Assembly: GCA_000380225.1 (NCBI GenBank)
Contig: KB904821.1
Span: 1,426,509 to 1,467,820 of the forward strand
DNA from: a filamentous cyanobacterium ESFC-1
GTDB lineage: Bacteria > Cyanobacteriota > Cyanobacteriia > Cyanobacteriales > Spirulinaceae
Reading direction: 5' to 3'
DNA: 41,312 nt
Shown here: positions 30,912 to 40,400 of the stretch, one piece after another
Position numbering within the stretch: the stretch's first letter is position 1
Layout of the letters: the number at the start of each line of letters is the position of its first letter
Program-made: the position numbers and the translations under genes
Notes under the pieces: model-generated
What the model saw: the letters and a program-made list of their open reading frames with translations, nothing else
The model's database searches: none
What the model was told of the DNA's origin: nothing

Positions 30912-33254
30912 TCAGCGTACTTCTTCGAGACTTTCGACTTTTTTGGTAAACAATTCCGTGAGCAAATTAATCACGCGGCGGTCTTCGCGGACTTTGATAT
31001 TGACATCAACTGACATCCCTGATTGCAAACTAATTTCGCGACCATCTACGGTTAAAGTTTGAGCATCAAGTTTCACTTTAGCCGGGAAACGGCGATAAGG
31101 ATGCTCGTCATTGGGGGGCAGAGAATCAGACCCCACCGAGATAACTTCGCCATCGATTTCGCCAAATTCGCTAAACGGGAAGGATTCAATGCGAATATCG
31201 GCTTCCATATCTTCGCGGACGAAACCAATATCTTTGTTGGCGATATGAACTTCTGCAATGAGATTATCATCGGGAACAATGGTAACTAAAGGTTCGCTTG
31301 GTTGGGCAACAAAGCCGGGATTAGTTGCTTGGAGGTCGAAGACAGTTCCCGCAACCGGGGCGCGGAGTTCTTGGTAATTTAAAGTTTGTTCGGCTTGGCT
31401 AACTTGGCTGTTGATTTCGGCAATACGTTTTTGATTTTCGACCACAATTTTGCTGAGTTGGCTGTCAATTTCAGCAATTTGATTTTTGTTGGCGGCAATT
31501 CGATCCAAGACATCTTTTTGAGCCAGAGAAGTTGTATTATTGAGTTCGGCTCTGGCTTGGGCAATGTCGAATTGTAAGCGTCTTTGTTCGGCGGAAAGTT
31601 GTGCGATTTCGGCTTGACGACTGTTGACTTCTTGGATTTGACGGCGGAGTTGAATTTGCCCTTGGGTACTTTCTTCGAGTAAATCTCCAGAGCGTTGAGT
31701 TACTTCTTGACGTTGGCGGTCGTATTGCACTCTCGCGACGGCTCCTTCTTCGACTAAAGGAGCAATTCTGGATAGGATTTGTTCTTCGATGTTGAGACTT
31801 GTAGAGGCATTTTGTAGGGCTTTATTGTTGCGATCGCGCAGCCGTTGTAAGATATTTTGGTCAGTCTGGAGACGGGCTTGTGCGTCGGCAATTTGGGCTT
31901 GATTTTGCCGCAGTTGTTGTTCGAGTTGCGCGATAGATAACCCTGCACCCGCAGCCCGCGAGCTAAATTCTTGGCGGGCTGTGGCTAACCACGCTCGCTC
32001 ATCCGGGTCGAGGTTTGTGGCTTCTCCGCCTGCGAGTAAAGTACGATAGAGGCGGTTTTGGTTGCTGAGGGAAATGCGACTTTTTGCCAGTAGCAGGGCT
32101 TCGGGGGAAAGGTCGAGTTGGGGGATTTGTCGCTCAACTCCTGCGGGGGCAGAAGCCGTCATTAAGGCTCGATAAAAGTTGGTTTCCGCGATGAGGGCAT
32201 TACGGACGGTTTGCAGAGATTGTAATTCAGCTTCGGCGGTGGTAGGGTCAAAGCTGATTAGTAAGTCTCCCGCTTCGACTTTTTCGCCGTCTACAACGTG
32301 GACTTGCGCCACAACGCCACTCACGGGGGCTTGAATTTCTTTAACTGTGCCTTGGGGTTGCAGTTGTCCGGTAGCGGGGACGACTTGCTCGATTTTGGCC
32401 ACACTCGCCCAGACTACCGCAAAAACGGCAATCCCTACAATCGTCCACGCGATCGCTTTCGGGAGGGTAGACGACTGTTGCAGCATCACCGGACGGTCAA
32501 AGTTGCCGCTTTCGGGCATTCCTGAGGCCGCATTTTCGAGGGCTGCGACTCCGGTTTGTAGTTGCAGTTGCCATTGCGCCAGTTTACCCTGCCGTTGCAA
32601 CAGGACAATAGCCGTCGCACCGCCAGCCAAAACGACGATTAAACCAATCATCGAGGCGTTTTGAATTTCGGGGTCAGGGGCGCTAAATTCGGGGGCTGAA
32701 GTCGCTACTTCTGGGGAAGGGGTGGCGGCAGATTCGGGTTGCTGTTGGGTTTCTGGGGAAGGGGTGGCAGATTCGGGTTGTTGAGTGGTTTTTGGGGAAG
32801 TAACTTGGGTTTCTGGTTGCGGGGTGGTGATTTGTTGGAGTTTCTGCCAGGTTTGTTTCCCGGTAATGCCGTCTGGGGTTAAGTTATGGCGGGTTTGAAA
32901 TGCTTTAACGGCGTTTTGGGTCAGGTTGCCATAAATGCCGTCAACCACTCCAGAATAATGCCCCAATTCTTGCAGCAGCAGTTGCAGTTGGCGCACGGAT
33001 TCCCCACGGCTACTGAGGTTTAGCTTTTCATAACGGTTGTTATGTTGGACATAACGGTTGTTATGTTTTTCGGATTCAGCCAACTCCGTCATCACTTCGG
33101 GAGGGGTGACGGTGTTTTGGGGTGCGTTGGCAATAGTTTCGGTTTCACGTTGGGATTGCACCGCGATGAGTTGGGTTTTTGTTTCGACATTTTCGGGCTT
33201 TGTGTCTAAACAATGGGTGCAGGTTGAGAGTAATAAGCTGAGTGGGTCAGACAT
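30912..33254 (-). CDS. HlyD-type secretion adaptor with N-terminal peptidoglycan-binding domain
   Basis: HlyD adaptors bridge an inner-membrane ABC exporter and the outer-membrane channel of type I secretion systems. The 780-residue protein is unusually long for the family. It has a peptidoglycan-binding fold (about 78-140: SRGESVRQLQLLLQELGHY, GIYGNLTQNAVKAFQ, GITGKQTWQKL), a Pro/Gln/Ser-rich linker, a first membrane segment (about 202-220) and a second (about 267-285). The HlyD biotinyl-like half (VVPATGQLQPQGTVKEI, VDGEKVEAGDLLISFD), a long coiled coil (about 430-640) and the C-terminal barrel (LRAPVAGTVFDLQATNPGFV, SGMSVDVNIKVREDRRV) complete it. The peptidoglycan domain would anchor the exporter to the wall. 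Gene order places it after the ABC exporter, separated by a 216-bp repeat field. A tandem 21-bp duplication at 33029-33070 encodes HNNRYVQHNNRYEK near the N-terminus. Confidence 0.92.
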   Translation of the reverse strand: MSDPLSLLLSTCTHCLDTKPENVETKTQLIAVQSQRETETIANAPQNTVTPPEVMTELAESEKHNNRYVQHNNRYEKLNLSSRGESVRQLQLLLQELGHYSGVVDGIYGNLTQNAVKAFQTRHNLTPDGITGKQTWQKLQQITTPQPETQVTSPKTTQQPESATPSPETQQQPESAATPSPEVATSAPEFSAPDPEIQNASMIGLIVVLAGGATAIVLLQRQGKLAQWQLQLQTGVAALENAASGMPESGNFDRPVMLQQSSTLPKAIAWTIVGIAVFAVVWASVAKIEQVVPATGQLQPQGTVKEIQAPVSGVVAQVHVVDGEKVEAGDLLISFDPTTAEAELQSLQTVRNALIAETNFYRALMTASAPAGVERQIPQLDLSPEALLLAKSRISLSNQNRLYRTLLAGGEATNLDPDERAWLATARQEFSSRAAGAGLSIAQLEQQLRQNQAQIADAQARLQTDQNILQRLRDRNNKALQNASTSLNIEEQILSRIAPLVEEGAVARVQYDRQRQEVTQRSGDLLEESTQGQIQLRRQIQEVNSRQAEIAQLSAEQRRLQFDIAQARAELNNTTSLAQKDVLDRIAANKNQIAEIDSQLSKIVVENQKRIAEINSQVSQAEQTLNYQELRAPVAGTVFDLQATNPGFVAQPSEPLVTIVPDDNLIAEVHIANKDIGFVREDMEADIRIESFPFSEFGEIDGEVISVGSDSLPPNDEHPYRRFPAKVKLDAQTLTVDGREISLQSGMSVDVNIKVREDRRVINLLTELFTKKVESLEEVR

Positions 33255-33470
33255 GGGTTTTTCAGTTATCAGTTTTTAGGCAGTAGGCAGTAGGCAGTGG
33301 GCAGTAGGGAAGAGGGGGAAGAGGGGGAAGAGAGGGAGGAGTGGGAGGAGTAGGAGGAGTGGGAAGAAATGACCAATAACCAATAACCAATAACCAATAA
33401 CAAACAACAAACAACAAACAACAAACAACAAACAACAAACAACAAACAACAAACAACAAACAACAAACAA
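33255..33470. repeat. Heptanucleotide repeat field inside the secretion operon
   Basis: The entire gap between the ABC exporter stop and the HlyD start is repeat DNA: AACAAAC units (33400-33470, on the gene strand TTGTTTG, starting at the TAG stop), AACCAAT units (33373-33398), GGAGGAGTGGGAGGAG and GAAGAGGGG units, GGCAGTA/GGCAGTG units and a TTATCAG unit just before the HlyD ATG. Overlapping frames (MLFVVCCLLFVVCC type) are repeat artefacts. Confidence 0.92.
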
Positions 33471-36446
33471 CTAAACCATTGCTAACTCCTGTTGTTGGTA
33501 TAAACAGTAATAGCGACCGCGCTGGCTCATGAGTTCGTCGTGGTTGCCTTTTTCTGCGATGCGCCCCTTGTCCATGACGACGATTAAATCGGCGTGTTTT
33601 ACGGTTCCTAAACGGTGGGTAATAAAAAATACGGTGGTGTCTTGATAAGCTTGGGCGAGGTTTTGACAAACTTGCCGTTCGGTTTGATAATCAAGGGCGC
33701 TGGTGGCTTCATCAAAAACGATCATGCGGGGGCGTTGGAGGATGGCTCGCGCGATCGCGATTCGTTGTCTTTGTCCACCGGAAAGGGCTGAACCGCGTTC
33801 CCCCACTCGCGTATTGTAACCGCTAGAAAGGTTCATAATAAAGTCGTGGGCGGCGGCGACTTTGGCGGCTTCTATGATTTCTTCGGTGGTAGCGTCGGGG
33901 TTGGTTAAGGTGATGTTTTCTTCGATGGTGCCATCGAATAGTAAGGTGTCTTGGGGGACTACGCCAATTTGCTGCCGCAGGGAGTATAATTCGACTTTTT
34001 CGATGTCGTAGTTGTCTACAAAGATGCGTCCACCGTTGACTTCGTAAAGCCGTACTAGAAGTTTGGTTAATGTACTTTTTCCTGCGCCACTTTCCCCCAC
34101 AACACCGACAAATTGGCCGGGGCTAATTTCGAGGTTGAGGTTATCCAGTTGCAAGGGGCCGCTAGTTTTAAAGCGGAAGGAGACATTTTCATAGCGCACT
34201 TGCCCTACAATTGCTGGCATGGGGATGTTACGGCGGTCTTTTTCGTCTTCTTGGGGGGTATCGATAATGTCAGCAATCCGTTCTAAAGATAGGGATGTTT
34301 CTTGGAAGTTTTGCCATAATTGTGCGAGGCGCAACATGGGCCCGGTGACGTAACTTGAGATAATCCGAAAGGCGATCAGTTGTCCGAGGGTTAAGTCGCC
34401 ATTGAGTACCATTCCTGCCCCAAACCAAAGAACGAGGAGAGCAGAGAGTTTATTAAGGAAGCCACTGGCAGATGTGGCAGTAGTCGAAGTAACTACAGTT
34501 TTGAAGCCAGAACTAACATAACGAGCGTAACGTTCTTGCCAAGATGAGCGCGATCGCGATTCGATATTTTGGGCTTTGACGGTTTGAATACCGGAGAGGA
34601 CTTCGACTAAGTAAGATTGGGCTTGGGCGTTACGTTCGGCTTTGGTTCGCAGTTGTTGGCGAATCAGGGGAGAAAAGAATAAGGTCAGGATAATAAAAAC
34701 GGGAATGGCGATTAAAGCCACTAAGGTTAATTGCCAGCTATAAATTAGCATGACAATAATATAAATTAGAGAAAATATGGAGTCGAGAACGGCGGTTAAG
34801 GCGGTTCCCGTCAGGAAGGAACGTATATTTTCCAGTTCGTTGACACGGCTGGCAAGTTCGCCAACAGGTCGCCGTTCAAAGTACCGTAAAGGTAAGCGGA
34901 ATAGGTGGTCGATAATTTGGGAACCGAGGGTTAAGTCGATGCGGTTGGTGGTGTCTACAAAAAGGTAAGTTCTGAGGCTACTGAGTAGGGCTTCAAAGAC
35001 GGCAACGACGAGTAAGAATATGCCGAGAATGTCTAAGGTGTCAAAGCTACCCTGGACAATGACTTTATCAATAATCAGTTGAATAATAAGGGGATTGGCT
35101 AATCCGAAAAGTTGCACGAAGAAAGAAGCGACGAGAACTTGAAATAAGACTTTGCGATGTTTGAACAAAGCAGGGAGAAACCACTGCCAGCCAAAGCGTT
35201 GTTTGGGGGTATTTTTTCCCGGTTGTAGCAGTAAAACTTGTCCGGTTTTATCCCAATATTCCGTAAATTCTGTGGGGGTATAACGCTCGATTCCTTCTTT
35301 GGGATTGCCAATAATCATGCCTTTTTCGCTGGCTTCATATAAGATGGCAATACCGTCTTCCCAACGAATAATGGCGGGAGTCTGTAAACGAGCGACAGCC
35401 GAGGCAGGAACGGTTAAAATTTGGATGTTCAGTCCGATTAATTCTGCGACTGACGCACACACCGGGAGAGAGAGGCTACCTCGTCGCTGAATTTGCTCGG
35501 CTAATACGCGACGAATGACATCTCGCCGCAAAGGGATGTTAAAATACTGCCCTAGCATGGAAAAGCAAGCCATTGCGCCGTCTAGCTGTCCCCTACGCCC
35601 CCGCACGAAGGGATAGCGGCTTGAAGGTTCGGGGGTTTTAGTCGGGGGAGTCGCAGGGGTTGGGGGAGTTTCGACGAGGACTTCTGGTTCGAGAACTTGC
35701 AGGTTAGGTTGGGGGGTGGCAGAGGTTGGCACAGCGCCACTTAAAATCGCCTGGGGCAAGCCAATCAGCCGTAATGAGGTGCGCCCCACGGCTTTGAGTT
35801 CGACGGTGCTGACGGGCAAATAAAGGTAGTCTCCGAGCTTGTGGGGCGCGATCGCTTTGACTTCCCCGCGACTGACAAACCAAAAGTAAGCGGGATCGAG
35901 TGGACTGCGCGGAATTTTGCCGAGGGGAAAGGTGTGGGCGATCGCGTTTTGGTGAGCGTGACGAGCGATTTCTGGCAGGTTGGGTACGTCCTGGGGCTGT
36001 TTCTCGGTAAATTGGGCAACAAACTCAAAAACTTCGCTGAAGGCGGCTTGCTGCTGAAAATACTGGGCGATGGTGGCGTTTTCGCGCAGGAGGGCTTGGA
36101 AGTCTGGGGCGGGTAAGGTGAGGGCTGTGACTTCGGTAGACGCGATCGCGGTTTCGCAGGCTTTTCCCCGTAATATGCTAATCCAGCCCAAAATCGCCCC
36201 TGGTTCGAGTAATTTTAGGGGAATGGGCATTTTGGTGTTGGGATCGTACCCTAGCAAGCGGATTTTGCCTTGATACGCAATGGTGATGTGAGGGGGTAAG
36301 CCTTGGGGGACGATCAATTCTTGACCCACGCTGTAGGATCGCACTTGCACTTGAGAGGCTAAGGTCGCGATCGCGTCTGCGTCTAGGATATCAAAAGGGG
36401 GCGTTTGTGCCAGAAATTGTTGGATGGTTTCGATGTTGTCAGTCAT
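33471..36446 (-). CDS. Type I secretion ABC exporter with cNMP-like N-terminal and C39-like domains
   Basis: The 991-residue protein contains a cyclic-nucleotide-binding-like beta-roll (about 15-125) and a less clear second such segment (about 150-240). A Pro/Thr linker leads to a C39 peptidase-like domain (about 278-410), a six-helix transmembrane domain (about 425-700) and an ABC ATPase with GESGAGKST, the signature LSGGQRQRIAIARAI and Walker B MIVFDEATSALD. In the C39-like domain the catalytic cysteine motif (Q..DCG..C) reads QLDGAMAC, so Gly290 replaces the cysteine and the domain probably binds substrate without cleaving it, as in HlyB. The nucleotide-binding signature is also not canonical: FGE reads LGW and the arginine site reads CETAI. 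Together with the HlyD and prolyl isomerase genes this forms the inner-membrane part of a type I exporter. Confidence 0.93.
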   Translation of the reverse strand: MTDNIETIQQFLAQTPPFDILDADAIATLASQVQVRSYSVGQELIVPQGLPPHITIAYQGKIRLLGYDPNTKMPIPLKLLEPGAILGWISILRGKACETAIASTEVTALTLPAPDFQALLRENATIAQYFQQQAAFSEVFEFVAQFTEKQPQDVPNLPEIARHAHQNAIAHTFPLGKIPRSPLDPAYFWFVSRGEVKAIAPHKLGDYLYLPVSTVELKAVGRTSLRLIGLPQAILSGAVPTSATPQPNLQVLEPEVLVETPPTPATPPTKTPEPSSRYPFVRGRRGQLDGAMACFSMLGQYFNIPLRRDVIRRVLAEQIQRRGSLSLPVCASVAELIGLNIQILTVPASAVARLQTPAIIRWEDGIAILYEASEKGMIIGNPKEGIERYTPTEFTEYWDKTGQVLLLQPGKNTPKQRFGWQWFLPALFKHRKVLFQVLVASFFVQLFGLANPLIIQLIIDKVIVQGSFDTLDILGIFLLVVAVFEALLSSLRTYLFVDTTNRIDLTLGSQIIDHLFRLPLRYFERRPVGELASRVNELENIRSFLTGTALTAVLDSIFSLIYIIVMLIYSWQLTLVALIAIPVFIILTLFFSPLIRQQLRTKAERNAQAQSYLVEVLSGIQTVKAQNIESRSRSSWQERYARYVSSGFKTVVTSTTATSASGFLNKLSALLVLWFGAGMVLNGDLTLGQLIAFRIISSYVTGPMLRLAQLWQNFQETSLSLERIADIIDTPQEDEKDRRNIPMPAIVGQVRYENVSFRFKTSGPLQLDNLNLEISPGQFVGVVGESGAGKSTLTKLLVRLYEVNGGRIFVDNYDIEKVELYSLRQQIGVVPQDTLLFDGTIEENITLTNPDATTEEIIEAAKVAAAHDFIMNLSSGYNTRVGERGSALSGGQRQRIAIARAILQRPRMIVFDEATSALDYQTERQVCQNLAQAYQDTTVFFITHRLGTVKHADLIVVMDKGRIAEKGNHDELMSQRGRYYCLYQQQELAMV

Positions 36447-36520
36447 GGTTTTTGGCAGTAGCGATGGCTAAAAAAGCAAGGGATTTAAGATTAATTCATC
36501 TCTTGCGAGAGAGAAGATAT

Positions 36521-37294
36521 TTAACTCGCCATAAAAGCGGGTTGACTAACAACAGAAAGGGGGGCTTTGGGGCTGCGGGGTTGGTTGGCTTTGGCGATTT
36601 CTTGCTGCAACCAATGGTTAAAGAGTTCGTCTAATAAGCGTTGCTGCGTTATGTCGTTGAGTTGAGCGGGTAGTTTTTGTTCGAGACGCAGAATAATCAG
36701 CCAGTTTCCTAACTGAAAAGGCGGCCAAAGTTGCTGGATTTGACTCTTATCTAAAAGTTCGGCAATATCAGGGGCTAAGTTGACTAACTCAACCGGGCCA
36801 ACTAGCCCTCCTGTCTGGGCTTCGGGGCCTTGGGAATATTCGCGAGCAACTTCAGCGAAGGTGGCTTCTCCGGCTTGAATACGAAAATATAGCTCTTGAG
36901 CGATACCTACATCTTGAATGCGAATGAGGGAATAAACAACGCGATCGAGTTGGCTTTTGCGTTTCAAGAAATAGCTTTGTAATTGTCTTCCCCAAGTTTG
37001 TCTTTTGAATGCCCGAATTTTAAGATCGCGGGCTATTTTTTCTTGGAGTTGTTCGCGAGATGTTCCTTGCTGCTGTAACCAAAGTTCTTGAGCTTCGGAT
37101 TGCAGTAGTTGACGCTGTATAAAGAAGTTTTGACAAGCAGTTTCAATCGCTGCGGGTTCAATTTTGATATTCGCGATCGCGTCGTCGATAATCACTTCTC
37201 GAATTAATTGTGGCATCAGTTGGTATTTATGCGCCAATTCCACAATTGCTTTAGCATTCAGTGTGCGATCGCCAATTTGTAATGTAGTTGTCAT
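36521..37294 (-). CDS. Parvulin-like peptidylprolyl isomerase of the secretion operon
   Basis: The 257-residue protein has a helical SurA-like N-terminal part (about 1-115: AIVELAHKYQLMPQLIREVIID, QNFFIQRQLLQSEAQELWLQQ) and a parvulin (PpiC/rotamase) domain (about 118-215: VVYSLIRIQDVGIAQELYFRI, EVAREYSQGPEAQTGGLVGP, WLIILRLEQKLPA). It has no signal peptide or membrane segment, so it is cytoplasmic unless exported by the adjacent system. Its place directly before the ABC exporter (74 bp) and after the DUF4347 gene (130 bp), all on one strand, suggests that it keeps the large substrate unfolded or export-competent (inference). Similar isomerase genes neighbour type I exporters in other cyanobacteria. 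Confidence 0.88.
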   Translation of the reverse strand: MTTTLQIGDRTLNAKAIVELAHKYQLMPQLIREVIIDDAIANIKIEPAAIETACQNFFIQRQLLQSEAQELWLQQQGTSREQLQEKIARDLKIRAFKRQTWGRQLQSYFLKRKSQLDRVVYSLIRIQDVGIAQELYFRIQAGEATFAEVAREYSQGPEAQTGGLVGPVELVNLAPDIAELLDKSQIQQLWPPFQLGNWLIILRLEQKLPAQLNDITQQRLLDELFNHWLQQEIAKANQPRSPKAPLSVVSQPAFMAS

Positions 37295-37424
37295 GGCATT
37301 AATGTCCTTTTGATTAGCTCCCTAATTGTCAGACTGAATTCGGCGGCTTCAGATGAACATGGCATAGAAAAAAGGTTGATTCAGCAGTTGAAAAAAATAT
37401 CCTACGCCGCCGGATTGCTATTCG

Positions 37425-40400
37425 TTACGGCTTAAATATTTGCTGTTCGGGAGAGTCAAGAAATAACGGGAGTTCATCTTCCGCTTGTTCGTTGACTTCC
37501 CAGCCTGCAAACTCTTGATTACGATCGGAAGAATCGTCGCGATCGTCATCATTTTTCTTGGGCGGCTTTTTCTGTTTAACGTTCATCTTTGGTAATAATG
37601 TCGCATTATAATTTCCTAAAGTTCCGGTTAACAGAAAGGCGGCAGTGGCTAAAGCAACTCCATTGAAGCCATCAAGGTTACTGATGCGGAAGTTATTGAA
37701 AAGTTGACTCAACAAGTTATCTGATGAACCTGTTTCTACCTTAGCAGTTGTTAAAGGAAATGTCCGGTCTTTTTTAAAGTTTTTGTAAAGTAACCCCGAT
37801 GGGGCTTGACTTGGAAGAGTTGGATCGGTATTTTGTGAATCAAAACTTGAGAGGTTCGGTAAATTTACTGAATTGGTTATGGGTAAAGGGGAGGAAACTA
37901 AGGGGACAACTGTTTCACGATTACTCGCAAGATTATTGTCAGCTTGAGTCTCTAATTTCAGTTGGTAAGATGGTGTAGTTGTGGGTTGAAAGAAGCTTTG
38001 AGGAGGTTCTGATACAGGTAATGGAAATTCGGGTAGGATTAGGTCAAAATTGTTGTTAGGTAAATTAACCGTAGCATTAATAAAAGGCTCAATACTAGGG
38101 GTATTTGCGCTATTTGGCGCGGCATTTACTGAATTATTAGAACTCGTTTCAGGAACATTGGCTGTAGCTGTTGTGGTTTCTGTTTGTAAATTAGTTACAG
38201 TTTCAGAAGAAGTTGCAGGGGAGTTTGCGGTCGAAGTCGGCTTTACTTCAACTTTCAGAATTGTCTCTACAAACAGCCCGTTTTTATCGGTTGCTTGTAC
38301 TGTAATTTCGCTTGCGCCTGTAGCATTAGGGGCGTAGTTGAGGACTAATTGACCTGTATTCGGATCGAGAGTTGGGCTACTGCTAAATAAACTACTATTG
38401 CTGTTGCCGACAATACTGTAAGTTAGGGTATCTCCCGCATCTGGATCGGTAATATTGGTGGCTAAGTTAACCGTTGTTGTCGGAGTATTCGCGACATCAT
38501 CAATAACAATATTACTCGGTATTGTCGCCACAGGGTTTTCATTGACATTCGTAAGATTAATCGTGAGATTTTTATCAAAAGTCAACCCGGCAGCATCGGT
38601 TGTCCGAATTTTAAGGGTATGATTGCTTTGACTTTCAAAGTCAAGCAGAGTACCATTATCAACTCGTACTTCATCACCAACAATTTTAAAGCGTCCCCCC
38701 GCATCATCAACTAAGGTATAAGTATGGGTATCGCCAGCATCAGTATCGGTACTACTGAGCGTCCCAATTACCGTTTCACCCGCACTATTTTCAGGAATGT
38801 ATAGTTTACTTAAACTAATATCCGTGGGGGCATTGCTATCATTATCAATCACCGAAGCAACCCCTTGATTATCCGCAATAATGGCGTTATTGGCATTACT
38901 GAGATTAAGATAAAAGCTTTCTAAACTCTCGCGAGTTGTATCTCCTATTAGGGGAATTGTAATGTTTTGCGTTAACTTTCCGGTGGGAGTAAAAGTTAAA
39001 GTCCCGTTTTGAGTCGTGTAGTCACTTCCCGCAGTTGCGGTGTTGTCTGCGGTCGCATAATTGACTGTGACGTTGCCTTGGGGCGCATGGGAGAGACTGA
39101 CCGTAAAAACAGCGTTTAACGTGCCACTATCCCCTTCTGTGACCGAAATATCGTTAATTGAGAGACTCGGCGTTGTGGTATTCCCCCACACAGAGAAATA
39201 AGCATCATCGCCCCCCGCGATCGCGCCCTGGGTCGCATTTACCGTTATCATGCTACCAGAGACCGTAGACGCGATCGCCCGTAACCCATTAGCCGCAGCC
39301 ACCCCGTTAATCCCCGACGCAGCCACCGTCCCATTTCCAGCCCACACCGCGACTAACTCGCGACTGGTAAAATCGGAACTAACAGCAATAACCGCCCCCT
39401 CGCCCATGGTATAATTGCCCACAGCCGTCCCATTAATCTGGAGGGAATCCCGGTGTTTCACCGTAGCCGCAGAACTTCCCCCGATAAACACTTCCCCAGT
39501 CTCAGAAGCAGTAATGGCTTTAATCCCAAAGGAATTACCCTTCCCACTCGAAAGGCGATTCACCACATATTGTCCCTTCAAAGTTTCCCCAGTTGTAGGA
39601 TTCACGCGGGCAAAATAGCCGTATTTCCCCACCCCAGAGTTAGAAGTATTGGTGTAATTGTCGATATTGACATTATGCGTCGCATTTTGGCTAATATCCT
39701 GGGGATTGCGACGATATACCGTTGTCCCTCCGTCCAAACTCCCGGCATAATATAACATCCCATCGCGACCCATCGCCACTCGTAAACCCCGCGTATCGGC
39801 TGTATCGCCTTTATTTTTGGCTTCTGTGGCCGAGAAGTCGTAATTACTCCACTTCTCTGTCCCGTCATAGCTGTAGCTATTGAATAAAGGCAGTTGTAAA
39901 TCCGACGCAACTTGACGGAAACCGGCCACAAACACTGATTTATTTTGACTATCGATGGCGATATCATCGACGCTTTTAGCCGAATTTAAGTTAAAACTGC
40001 CTAATTGTGTCCCTGTAGCGCTAAAAACAGTAACATTATTGTTATAACTATTATTTGATTCTAATACCGCCACTGTCCCATCTTGGGCAACCGCAACCCG
40101 TTGGGTATTAGCCCCCGTGAGACTCGCTGACCATAATACCGTCCCGTCGCTTTTGAGAGTCGTCACGGCATGATCGCCAATCGCGGTAATATTACCGTTG
40201 ACGCGATTCACATCCATGTCTGCAATATTCGACCCCACCGTATAAGTCGCGAGGACATTTTGACCCGACGCATCTAAACGGGTAATCTGACCTTGATTAT
40301 TAATTGTCCCGGCCATTAATACGGTATTGTTGGGGGCAATCTCCACGGCTGCGGCGGCATCATCTCCCGTCCCGCCGAGATAACTGGCGGAATTAACTTG

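Noticed and set aside
7559-36446. Direct cAMP link between the FHA-cyclase and the exporter's cNMP-like domain
   Set aside because: The exporter domain lacks the glutamate and arginine that bind cyclic nucleotide, so the link rests only on fold and distance.
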